Source of the DNA: Pyrobaculum sp. WP30
GTDB taxonomy: Archaea > Thermoproteota > Thermoprotei > Thermoproteales > Thermoproteaceae
Assembly: GCA_001189275.1 (NCBI GenBank)
Contig: CP012158.1
Span: forward strand, 1,355,704-1,419,703
Length of the DNA: 64,000 nt
Reading direction: 5' to 3'
Made by a program: the position numbers and the translations under genes. How positions within the stretch are numbered: the stretch's first letter is position 1; each line of letters begins with the position of its first letter. The notes under the pieces were generated by a model, which saw only the letters and a program-made list of their open reading frames with translations, was not told the origin of the DNA and ran no database searches. Below, one piece after another: positions 35,674 to 42,598 of this stretch.

Positions 35674-36206
35674 AGGGCGGAGGTGCCTGAGCGGGGTCTT
35701 TCCCTTCATCGGCGCCTTGGGCGGGGGGCTGGCCGGGTTGGCCCTTTGGCGAGGTCTGCACGGCGAACCGGCGTGGTCTTACAATTTGCCGTGGCTCTGC
35801 GTCTCTCAATAGCGGTGCTTTGGGCAGGCTCGTATGATCTGCTTCAAGGGTTTAACTCCGTGGCTCCTGCCCGTTGAGCCAGCTGAGTGCTGAGCCGTGG
35901 GAACTGCCTCTGGAAGCCGTGGCGCGTTTTTGAAGCTAACCTGCGCTTAAAACGCCGTATTTAACGGTGTATCTAGCGGCTTCTCTGACCGTCTGGAGTC
36001 TGTTCTGCCTGCCTAAGGAGCTTCAGAGTTTCGGAATCCGCCTCCAAGGCCGCGGCGGGCTGAGGCGCGTCTTGCATCTGCTTTAACTGCTTCTGTCTGT
36101 TGTTCTTCCCGCCGTCTTCTTTCTGTTCTTCGTTGTCTTTTTCCTCTCGCGGCTCTGCATTTTCATACAGCCCCGCCCTAAGAGGTGGGACTTGCCTGTA
36201 GCCTTG
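35655..36206 (-). mobile_element. Decayed IS605/IS1341-like (tnpB) remnant
   Basis: About 530 bases without an intact gene between the M20 and SagB-like genes. Each side carries a GC hairpin (35667-35680, CCGCC-loop-GGCGG; and about 36172-36192) like the subterminal hairpins of IS200/IS605 elements, and the minus strand next to the first reads a Pro/Lys/Gly-rich peptide with P-P-P-F-K-A-G as seen at TnpB ends. Open frames between are broken by stops. I see no transposase catalytic core, so it is at most a remnant. The assignment is by pattern memory and needs an alignment. Confidence 0.4.
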
Positions 36207-37037
36207 TCAGGCCCGCCGCCGTTGGTAGTACTGTATAAGTTCTTTTTCTGTCAAGCGGTAGGAGGCGAGGGGTCTGCCCGCTGGCATTATGTACAGCGGT
36301 GTTTCGTCCGGCGGCAGATCTAGTATTCTGCTTACTTCCTCGTCGTAGAAGGCGCCCACAGCCACTGTGCCGAGTCCAAGCGCCGTGGCTTGTAGGTACA
36401 CGTTTTGGCCGGCGTGGCCGAGGTCCATGGGCACGTATCTGAGCCGCCCCCTTTCGCCGTATACCCTCGTGGTTCTGCTGTAGACGGCGGTGAACACCAG
36501 CGAGACGGGGGCTTTTAACACCCATATCTGCTCCAGCGCGGCGCGGTACAGCGCCTCCCTGTAGTCGCCGGCCTTACGCATCTGCAGGCTGTGGGCATAG
36601 ACGTCGTAGTGGTAGATCCCGGCCGGCAGATACCCCTCGCCGGTCTTCACGCCGAGGTCTCCCACGACTGCGTACAGCTCCAGCGGGTACTGGGCGCCTG
36701 CGCTTGGGGCTGTCCTTAGTCCGTATGTCGTTTCGGATATGCCGTACGCCGCCCACAGCAACTGGGCGAGCTCCTCAATTGTGACGGGCTCCTCGCGGTA
36801 TTCCCTCACAGACCTCCGGTTTGCCAGGGCCTCCTCCACCGATACGGGGCCGCGTAGCCTCGGGTAGGGCAGGTGGATTTCCGCGGCCGCCGCCCTTTTC
36901 TGGGCTGTCTTCTTCACGTCTATCTGTGTGAGGTCTAAATATATTGCCGCGGCCGAGGCAAGAGTTGCCGCCAGGCCCGCCGCCAGCCTCCCCAGCGGGG
37001 TGGCGGCTAGGAATTTTAAAAAACTGCGTCTCAGCAT
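36207..37037 (-). CDS. Tat-exported SagB/nitroreductase-like protein
   Basis: A 276-residue protein with a twin-arginine signal (L-R-R-S-F-L-K-F-L, residues 2-10) and a hydrophobic stretch to about 37, followed by a nitroreductase fold of the SagB/ThcOx type: R-R-S-V-R-E-Y near the start, S-A-G-A-Q-Y-P, A-G-I-Y-H-Y and G-Q-N-V-Y-L-Q-A-T-A-L-G-L-G. Members bind FMN, and Tat export would fit a folded flavoprotein outside the cell. ATG 37037 is 24 bases after a minus TATA box (TTTAAG at 37059). Neighbours are a membrane protein and a UbiE-like enzyme. The substrate is unknown. Confidence 0.8.
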   Translation of the reverse strand: MLRRSFLKFLAATPLGRLAAGLAATLASAAAIYLDLTQIDVKKTAQKRAAAAEIHLPYPRLRGPVSVEEALANRRSVREYREEPVTIEELAQLLWAAYGISETTYGLRTAPSAGAQYPLELYAVVGDLGVKTGEGYLPAGIYHYDVYAHSLQMRKAGDYREALYRAALEQIWVLKAPVSLVFTAVYSRTTRVYGERGRLRYVPMDLGHAGQNVYLQATALGLGTVAVGAFYDEEVSRILDLPPDETPLYIMPAGRPLASYRLTEKELIQYYQRRRA

Positions 37038-37066
37038 GTATATGTCTGTGAGGGTGGGTTTAAGCC
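37012..37066. promoter_or_regulatory. Interleaved divergent promoters
   Basis: The plus TATA box (TTTTAAAA, 37014-37021) lies inside the SagB-like coding region, 24 bases before ATG 37042. The minus TATA box (CTTAAAC, near 37059-37064) lies inside the small membrane-protein gene, 24 bases before ATG 37037. Each gene therefore starts within the promoter span of the other, with the starts 5 bases apart, and simultaneous transcription should interfere. Confidence 0.55.
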
Positions 37067-37368
37067 TTTTTGTCCTTGACGTCACTGCGGTGTTGCTGAT
37101 CCTTTTCGGCTTCTTAGCCGCGGTCTCGGGGCTGTGTCTTGTCAAGCCCGAGGTGGTGGAGGGGGCGACTCTCGGTCTCTTCAGCTCATACGCCGTGTGT
37201 TCACGGTTGCATCTGGGCTGGACGGCCCTTGTCACAGTTGTCGTTGCGGTTATCCACGGCGTCGCGGGTTTAGACGTCTGGCTTCTGCGGATGGGCCGGG
37301 ACTGGCCGTGGCTTTGGGCGGCTGGCGCCGCGGCGGCGGTTTGGTTTATATACATCTACGTGGCGTAG
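37042..37368 (+). CDS. Small membrane protein with intramembrane histidines
   Basis: A 108-residue protein with three or four hydrophobic segments (about 5-27, 40-52, 57-78, 87-106). One segment carries H-L-G-W and a second His 16 residues on (V-I-H-G-V-A-G-L), a spacing that could place two histidines for heme b ligation. ATG 37042 (M-S-V-R) fits the TATA spacing better than ATG 37036. It faces the SagB-like gene and abuts the UbiE-like gene. A role as quinone- or heme-linked anchor for the exported flavoprotein is inference. Confidence 0.6.
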   Translation: MSVRVGLSLFVLDVTAVLLILFGFLAAVSGLCLVKPEVVEGATLGLFSSYAVCSRLHLGWTALVTVVVAVIHGVAGLDVWLLRMGRDWPWLWAAGAAAAVWFIYIYVA

Positions 37369-38049
37369 GTGGTGGGTCTCGGCGAGGAGTGGCACGTGGT
37401 GAGGGAGGCCTACAGGAGGATAACTAGGGTTTACGAGAGGGCTAACATGTTGGCCACGTTGGGGAAGGTGGATAGGTGGCGGAGGGAGGCGGTGGCTCTT
37501 TTCTACAGCCTAAACGGGAGGGTGACGCTTAAGGTGCTGGACGCCGGCGCCGGGCCTGGCAACATGGCTAGGCACCTGAGGGGGGTTAGGTACGTCGTGG
37601 CGCTGGACGCCACGCCGGAGATGCTGTATGTTAACGACGTGGCTGACGATAGGGTCGTCGGCGTGTTTGAACACATGCCGTTTAGAGACAAGTGGTTCGA
37701 CTTGTTGCTGGCGGGATACTCTCTACACGCCGCGGCGAACCTTGAGAGGGCGGTGGCCGAGTTCAGCCGCGTTTCTAACTTTCAGCTGGTGGTGTCTATT
37801 GGAAAACCCGACAGCGGTTTCGTGAGGCGTTTGCTACTAATATACACCAAACACATCTTGCCGAGACTTGTCTGTTTGGCGGCGCCTAGGGAGGTGTGTG
37901 CTGAGTACGAGAAGATCCATGCGATTGTGTTGGCTATTCCGCCTAATTCGAAGCTTCGCGAGGTGGTGAGTAGATATGCCACGTTGATCACGTTTAGAGA
38001 AAAGGGGTTTGGCTCGGTATATATCTACCTAGCTAAGTCTACCTCCTAG
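37369..38049 (+). CDS. UbiE/MenG-like class I methyltransferase
   Basis: A 226-residue SAM-dependent methyltransferase. V-Y-E-R-A-N-M-L-A-T-L-G-K followed by W-R-R-E-A-V is the N-terminal hallmark of UbiE/MenG quinone methyltransferases, and motif I is V-L-D-A-G-A-G-P-G-N. It starts at GTG 37369 directly after the stop of the membrane-protein gene, so they share a message. Menaquinone methylation is likely but the substrate is inferred from the motif only. The 3' end overlaps the converging gene by 11 bases. Confidence 0.75.
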   Translation: MVGLGEEWHVVREAYRRITRVYERANMLATLGKVDRWRREAVALFYSLNGRVTLKVLDAGAGPGNMARHLRGVRYVVALDATPEMLYVNDVADDRVVGVFEHMPFRDKWFDLLLAGYSLHAAANLERAVAEFSRVSNFQLVVSIGKPDSGFVRRLLLIYTKHILPRLVCLAAPREVCAEYEKIHAIVLAIPPNSKLREVVSRYATLITFREKGFGSVYIYLAKSTS

Positions 38050-39001
38050 GTTCCCACACCGCTATGTAGTACGGCATGTATCTAAGGTAGCGCTTAGACA
38101 GCTCGTATCCTGCGGATTTCAACATCTGCTCCACCCCCTTCCAGCTGAATACGTGTTTCGCCCCGAAAGACGCCACCACGGCGACGAGTCCGGGCGTGGA
38201 CTCCACCACCTGCTGGCCGACCAGGAGCTTGCCCCCCTGCCCCATTATCTGCGAGATACACGTCAGCTCCTTCACGGGGTCCAGCATCCAGTAGAGCGTG
38301 TGTAGCATAAGCACGGCGTCTACGCCGCTGGGCACGTACCTCCTGGCGATCTTCACCGCATCGCAGGCTGTAGGCGCGTTGAAGATGCAGATCTCGCTCC
38401 TGCATTCGCCGGGCTTGACGCGTAAAGCCGCCGCGGCCAGCTCCACGTTGTCTCTCCTGTAGTCAAACCCGAAGTACAGCTTAGGCGTTGAGATCTCCAT
38501 CACGGCCATGGCCGTCTGGCCCTCCTTTACAATCGGCTCGAAGATGGTCTGGTACCGCTCTATCTCCATAAGGCGAAGGAAGGTCTGTCTGAGGATTCTG
38601 TACCAGCCTTGGCTCAGCATGGTGGAGTACAGCACCGCCAATGTGTTTTCGTCGGCCTTGTCCGTGGCCACGTTTACAGCGCCTACCCTGTCAAAGGACT
38701 CGTGGAGCTCCACGAATTCTATAGCGTAGCTGTTGGTGGGGTACTCCGGCTTCTCCGGCCTCTTCTTTATGCGGCCATCATCCCTAAGGTATCCTCTGAT
38801 TCTCAGCGAGATGAAGAGGGCACGGGCAAAGACGCTTTCTCTTATAGACTGAAGCCCCAGGTCGTTGTACACCTCCTCCCACCACTTCACGGCGTACCAC
38901 TCGCTCCACTTCAACGCAGTTTGCACCTGCTTAACGCCGCCGCCGGCGTCTATGAAGGGCTTGTAGTACCTCAGTACGTTTAGCTCCTCCACGAACTTCA
39001 T
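38039..39001 (-). CDS. Methyltransferase-like protein of unknown substrate
   Basis: A 320-residue protein with a helical N-terminal half that looks like a winged-helix/dimerisation domain and a C-terminal Rossmann-like methyltransferase region (I-C-I-F-N-A-P-T-A, V-L-M-L-H-T-L-Y-W-M, G-Q-G-G-K-L-L-V). The G-rich SAM loop is not canonical. ATG 39001 overlaps the stop of the upstream zinc-ribbon gene (ATGA). Function is unknown, perhaps small-molecule O-methylation. Confidence 0.6.
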   Translation of the reverse strand: MKFVEELNVLRYYKPFIDAGGGVKQVQTALKWSEWYAVKWWEEVYNDLGLQSIRESVFARALFISLRIRGYLRDDGRIKKRPEKPEYPTNSYAIEFVELHESFDRVGAVNVATDKADENTLAVLYSTMLSQGWYRILRQTFLRLMEIERYQTIFEPIVKEGQTAMAVMEISTPKLYFGFDYRRDNVELAAAALRVKPGECRSEICIFNAPTACDAVKIARRYVPSGVDAVLMLHTLYWMLDPVKELTCISQIMGQGGKLLVGQQVVESTPGLVAVVASFGAKHVFSWKGVEQMLKSAGYELSKRYLRYMPYYIAVWEPRR

Positions 39002-39297
39002 GTGCACACCACGATGCCAGCCTCCTTGAGCCTCCTCATGAGGGACTGGAGCTCGTTGGGCACCTTCCCGCTGTATATAACCTCAAGCACGGCTTGTTGA
39101 GTCGCCTGGGGAAGGAGGCCGAATCTCTCCCAGTCTCTGATCTCGCAGTCAAACACGGAGTCGCCGCTGGGCACAAACACCGTGAAGATATGGCCGTTGG
39201 GGCACGTGACCTCCGCCTCTTCTCTGTTGCTGGACCTAAACGTTGGCCTAAACTCCACGCCGCATATTGGGCATTTAACTGAAGCAATACTATACAT
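38998..39297 (-). CDS. Zinc-ribbon protein of unknown function
   Basis: A 99-residue protein with C-P-I-C-G (about residues 8-12) and a later C-P-N-G-H that could complete a zinc ribbon, then a helical C-terminal half. ATG 39297 is 25 bases after the minus TATA box TTATATATTTTGCC, so leaderless. It precedes the methyltransferase-like gene with a 4-base overlap; the pair may work together. Confidence 0.65.
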   Translation of the reverse strand: MYSIASVKCPICGVEFRPTFRSSNREEAEVTCPNGHIFTVFVPSGDSVFDCEIRDWERFGLLPQATQQAVLEVIYSGKVPNELQSLMRRLKEAGIVVCT

Positions 39298-39351
39298 GTA
39301 GTGCTCTTTCGGCAAAATATATAATATGTATGGTGGGGGATCCTTTATATA

Positions 39352-39984
39352 CTAAAAACCCAGTTTATAGGTGTTGTAAAAATGGTCGGGCCTATATGCG
39401 CTGTGGTCTATCAAGCCGAGGTGTCCATCCCCCGTGGCTATCGTCACGTATCTCCCGCCTAGCCTCCTGGCCTCGCATATGGCGCTCTCCACCGCCTCGT
39501 CGAGGTGCTCAGGCCCAGACAGCCATAAGTAGTCAATGTTGAAGTTCCACCGGTTAAGGTAGAGGAGGTATTTCATGTCCGGCCCCGAGTACAGAAGCAC
39601 GTGGTCGGGGCCCGGCTCCGGGTGCCCCTCCGGCGGTTTCTCTAGGTAGAGCCCCGTCGCGCAGGGACGCGACGCTGAGTATATGTAGAGACCCCCCCTT
39701 GCCTGGTAGAGGCTCTTCTCGACCTCCTCCGGCGTTATCAGTATTTTCGTGCCCCGTAGCGTGGCGGCGAAGTCGAGTTTCTTGGCGCGTCTCAGGATTA
39801 TGAGATACGCCTCTTCAAGCCGCGGCTTCTCGGAGGACCACCTAACCTTCACCACGCACCCCTCCACAAGCTTGTAGAGGGGGAAGAGCTCCACCACGGG
39901 CTTAGCCCAGAAGAGCCTCAGCCTTCCCAGGTGCCTATACCAGTGGGCGAACTCGTCTGGGGTCAGCGGCTCCAGGCAGACCAT
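39352..39984 (-). CDS. Protein of unknown function
   Basis: A 210-residue soluble protein with mixed alpha/beta pattern and no recognisable catalytic motif. Its ATG overlaps the stop of the upstream 122-residue gene by one base (TGATG). The C-terminal half is Tyr- and Gly-rich (Y-S-G-P-D-M-K-Y-L-L-Y-L). I do not recognise the family. Confidence 0.6.
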   Translation of the reverse strand: MVCLEPLTPDEFAHWYRHLGRLRLFWAKPVVELFPLYKLVEGCVVKVRWSSEKPRLEEAYLIILRRAKKLDFAATLRGTKILITPEEVEKSLYQARGGLYIYSASRPCATGLYLEKPPEGHPEPGPDHVLLYSGPDMKYLLYLNRWNFNIDYLWLSGPEHLDEAVESAICEARRLGGRYVTIATGDGHLGLIDHSAYRPDHFYNTYKLGF

Positions 39985-40352
39985 CAGGAAAACAGCGAGT
40001 TCCGCCGAGTCACGAGTTTCTCGAGTTCAGACACCACAGCTAGCAGAGCCGTGTAGTCCTTGCTAACCAGCGTGGACAAGATGGTGTTTAGTCTGTCGAA
40101 TATGGCGGCGTCTATCTGCTCCAGATCCTTCTTAGAGGTGGGTCTGCCCTCTGTGGATTTAACCCTCACCGCGATCATGTTTATCGCCTTCAAGGCGCGC
40201 CCCAACTCCTCCACATTGTCCGAGTTGAGCATCCGCTTCCTTATCTCCGTCTCAATCTCCTTAAGCCCCTTGTAGATCAGTTGCCGGATCTTAGGCTCAT
40301 CTTCTACGCTTTTGTACCCTGGGTATACAAAGAAGCGAGGGGCCACGGACAC
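39984..40352 (-). CDS. Helical protein of unknown function
   Basis: A 122-residue, strongly helical protein with several lysine/glutamate heptad-like runs, which may form a coiled bundle. GTG 40352 follows a minus TATA-like GATATTTATATTC by about 20 bases (GTG 40346 is a close alternative). Its stop overlaps the next gene, so the two are coupled. Confidence 0.55.
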   Translation of the reverse strand: MSVAPRFFVYPGYKSVEDEPKIRQLIYKGLKEIETEIRKRMLNSDNVEELGRALKAINMIAVRVKSTEGRPTSKKDLEQIDAAIFDRLNTILSTLVSKDYTALLAVVSELEKLVTRRNSLFS

Positions 40353-40437
40353 GCGTTACGTTGAATATAAATATCTTTACCGCCAGAAGCCCCACCTTAG
40401 AGCCGTGTAGCTAATATAGAGGTGCCGCCTCTAACCT

Positions 40438-41088
40438 GTGATAGGCTGGATCGACCACTTCGACTACTACGGCCCCGTCACTGACCTAAGGATGCTGGAG
40501 GAGCCCAAGTACCTCACCTCGGCCATAATACTCACCCAGTCTGACGAGGCGCTTGAACACGCGGTGCGGGGCTGGAGCAGATTCGGAACCCCGGAGCTGG
40601 TGGAGGCGGTTTATGCATATGTACAACAAGCCAAACGCGGCGTCCTCGACAGGAGGGGGCTTCTGCAGAAGATACTTGCGCTTCTCCCCCGCGCAGAGGT
40701 GGGGGACGTACTCGCCATGCAACGCATCCTCAAGCTGGGGCTGGGCGTCACGACGTGTGACCTGGGGCTCGTGGTGTTGAGCCACGTGTCGGTGCGAGGC
40801 GGGGCGCCGCCGCAACCACCGCCGGGTCTTCTGTATGAGCTACAGAGGGCGGACGCTACGTTGTACATAGCGCGGAACAACGAGGGGGAGACGGTTTACG
40901 ACGGGGAGACCATGTGCATTGTGCCTGTGTCGGGCAGGACGCCTCGCCACCCCCTATACGAGGCGTATCTAAGAGGTTACAGGATAACCACGGAGGGGCT
41001 CCCCAAGGAGACTGACTTCTGTGTGGTGCATAAAAAGCTGGGGCTGAGGTGCCTAGACGTCCACACGTTGCTTGGCGATACGGGGTAG
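40438..41088 (+). CDS. Protein of unknown function
   Basis: A 216-residue soluble protein starting at GTG 40438, about 23 bases after GCTAATATAGAG. It begins I-G-W-I-D-H-F-D-Y-Y-G, has a helical centre and a beta-rich C-terminal half with several cysteines (e.g. near residues 101, 160 and 193). Its 3' end overlaps the TRIC-like gene by 36 bases tail-to-tail. No family was recognised. Confidence 0.55.
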   Translation: MIGWIDHFDYYGPVTDLRMLEEPKYLTSAIILTQSDEALEHAVRGWSRFGTPELVEAVYAYVQQAKRGVLDRRGLLQKILALLPRAEVGDVLAMQRILKLGLGVTTCDLGLVVLSHVSVRGGAPPQPPPGLLYELQRADATLYIARNNEGETVYDGETMCIVPVSGRTPRHPLYEAYLRGYRITTEGLPKETDFCVVHKKLGLRCLDVHTLLGDTG

Positions 41089-41694
41089 CTCCCAGCCTCT
41101 CCACAGCGACAGCAACCGCACCGCGGTGACCACAAGTATTGTGGCCACCATGGCCACGTCTCTTCCCAGCGGCAACGCCGCCAAGTAGACCAATCCGCCG
41201 GCTGCCGCCGCAGTTGCGTATACCTCGCGCCTTAGGACCATGGGGATCTCGGCCGCCAAGACATCGCGGACGACCCCGCCTCCCGCCGCAGTGAGGGCTG
41301 AGAGCATCGCCACGGTTAGCCAGCAGCCATCTCCCACCCGCGCCGAGCAGTAGGTGGCTGTTATGTCGGCTCCTATCGCCGAGAAGGCGCCGAGGCCTAC
41401 CGCGTCGGGGTAGAGCACGGCGTCTCTATATCTGCGGAGTAGGGGATATAGGAAGAAGGTAGCGAGAGACGCCAGGATCGCCGTTAGGGGGTAGGGGAGG
41501 TAGGTTATGTTTGTCGGCGGCACTCTGCCCAGCAACACGTCCCTGATTATTCCCCCGGCCAGCGCCGTGGAGAAGCCCAGCACCACGAAGCCGAGTAGAT
41601 CCATGTCTTTCTCCCCCGCCTTCAAGGCGCCTGACACCGCGAAGGCCACTATACCGACGTAGTTGAGGACCTCCACTATGAGCTCTGCGTGCAT
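41053..41694 (-). CDS. UPF0126/TRIC-type membrane channel protein
   Basis: A 213-residue protein with two copies of the UPF0126 repeat, each with three membrane segments and a Gly-rich motif (A-L-A-G-G-I-I-R-D-V-L-L-G and A-A-G-G-G-V-V-R-D-V-L). This is the prokaryotic TRIC cation-channel family. ATG 41694 overlaps the upstream LAGLIDADG-like gene by 19 bases. It ends a minus-strand unit led by ABCE1, though its relation to that gene's job is not clear. Confidence 0.8.
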   Translation of the reverse strand: MHAELIVEVLNYVGIVAFAVSGALKAGEKDMDLLGFVVLGFSTALAGGIIRDVLLGRVPPTNITYLPYPLTAILASLATFFLYPLLRRYRDAVLYPDAVGLGAFSAIGADITATYCSARVGDGCWLTVAMLSALTAAGGGVVRDVLAAEIPMVLRREVYATAAAAGGLVYLAALPLGRDVAMVATILVVTAVRLLSLWRGWELPRIAKQRVDV

Positions 41695-42137
41695 AGGCCC
41701 AGCAACTTGGCGACTGCCGCCTCCTCCACCACGGGTTTGACCACCTTTAGAAACCTCCGCACGTCTCGGCCGCTATATAAAACTATAAACTTCCTGTTGC
41801 CGCCCTCGTCTGTCGTCACTAGGGGGTTTAGCCCTGCCAGACGTAGCGACACTGCCAGCCTCCTGGCCCCCGTCTTGAAAATCACCACGACGCCCCCGCC
41901 GTGGGGGTCTCCAACGAAAAACTCGCCGTGTGTCTCGAAGGCGCCCTTGATGAAGTATATGTGCTCCAGCAAAGTCTTGGGCGAGTATCTGCAGTACCTC
42001 CGCGGTAGCTCCGCCCTACCGCCGGACACGGGTATGCCAAGGGAGAGGAGCCAAGGCGTTAAGTAGGGCTTTACGTTTTCCACCACGCAACCTGCCACAG
42101 CCATGCCGGCTAGGTAGGCACGCTCGGCCCTACGCAT
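41676..42137 (-). CDS. LAGLIDADG-like protein, probably non-catalytic
   Basis: A 153-residue protein. Around residues 62-71 it reads F-I-K-G-A-F-E-T-H-G-E, which matches the shape of F-L-x-G-F-F-D-A-D-G, and the segment that follows (strands, then S-G-R-D-V-R-R-F-L-K-V-V-K-P) resembles the rest of a homing-endonuclease domain. The two acidic residues usually found are Glu67 and His70 here, so DNA cleavage is unlikely. A second similar motif (Y-L-A-G-M-A-V-A-G, 8-16) lacks the acids. ATG 42137 overlaps the 2H-phosphoesterase gene by 8 bases. The match is by eye. Confidence 0.45.
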   Translation of the reverse strand: MRRAERAYLAGMAVAGCVVENVKPYLTPWLLSLGIPVSGGRAELPRRYCRYSPKTLLEHIYFIKGAFETHGEFFVGDPHGGGVVVIFKTGARRLAVSLRLAGLNPLVTTDEGGNRKFIVLYSGRDVRRFLKVVKPVVEEAAVAKLLGLCTQSS

Positions 42138-42597
42138 GGAGGGGCACGGTATACACCGGCATGTAGAGGCCCTCGGTGGTGTCAATTAGGTATATAGCCT
42201 TAACCTCAAAGGCGACGCCGACGTATCTGCCGGCCTCCTCCACCGCAGGGGCCAGGTCGTCCCGCGTCGGGTGCTTCAGCCTAACTGCATACAGCGAGAG
42301 GTGCGGCCGGAACTCCCCATATCTCTCCTCCACGGCGTCCCCCGCAGCGGCGACGAGTAAAGTGCGCAACGCCGCCAGCTCCCCCTGGGGCTCCGCCCTA
42401 AGCGCTATGTACCTAGGCCTAGACGGGCTTGGGAGCAGAACCACCGGGCCCAGCGTGACCACGAACTGCCGGTACTTAACCTCCACGTGGACCCGCCTCT
42501 TCAGCTTCACGAGCGTAATGTGTGGCTTCACAGGTTGCACCCCTTCAAAAGGCTTGAGAGGAGGGATGGGGGGCAGGATGCCGTAAATGAAGCCCAT
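42130..42597 (-). CDS. 2H phosphoesterase (ThpR-like RNA 2',3'-cyclic phosphodiesterase)
   Basis: A 155-residue 2H-superfamily protein with the paired motifs H-I-T-L-V (about residue 26) and H-L-S-L-Y (about 100), each H-x-S/T-x. Such enzymes open 2',3'-cyclic phosphates or ligate 2'-5' bonds in tRNA processing. ATG 42597 lies one base after the ABCE1 stop. The N-terminal position, directly after ABCE1, suggests RNA metabolism. Confidence 0.75.
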   Translation of the reverse strand: MGFIYGILPPIPPLKPFEGVQPVKPHITLVKLKRRVHVEVKYRQFVVTLGPVVLLPSPSRPRYIALRAEPQGELAALRTLLVAAAGDAVEERYGEFRPHLSLYAVRLKHPTRDDLAPAVEEAGRYVGVAFEVKAIYLIDTTEGLYMPVYTVPLHA

Positions 42598-42598
42598 A

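Noticed and set aside
35683-35877. Plus-strand ORF of 64 codons in the insertion remnant
   Set aside because: No promoter spacing, Arg-rich shadow composition; antisense to the remnant.
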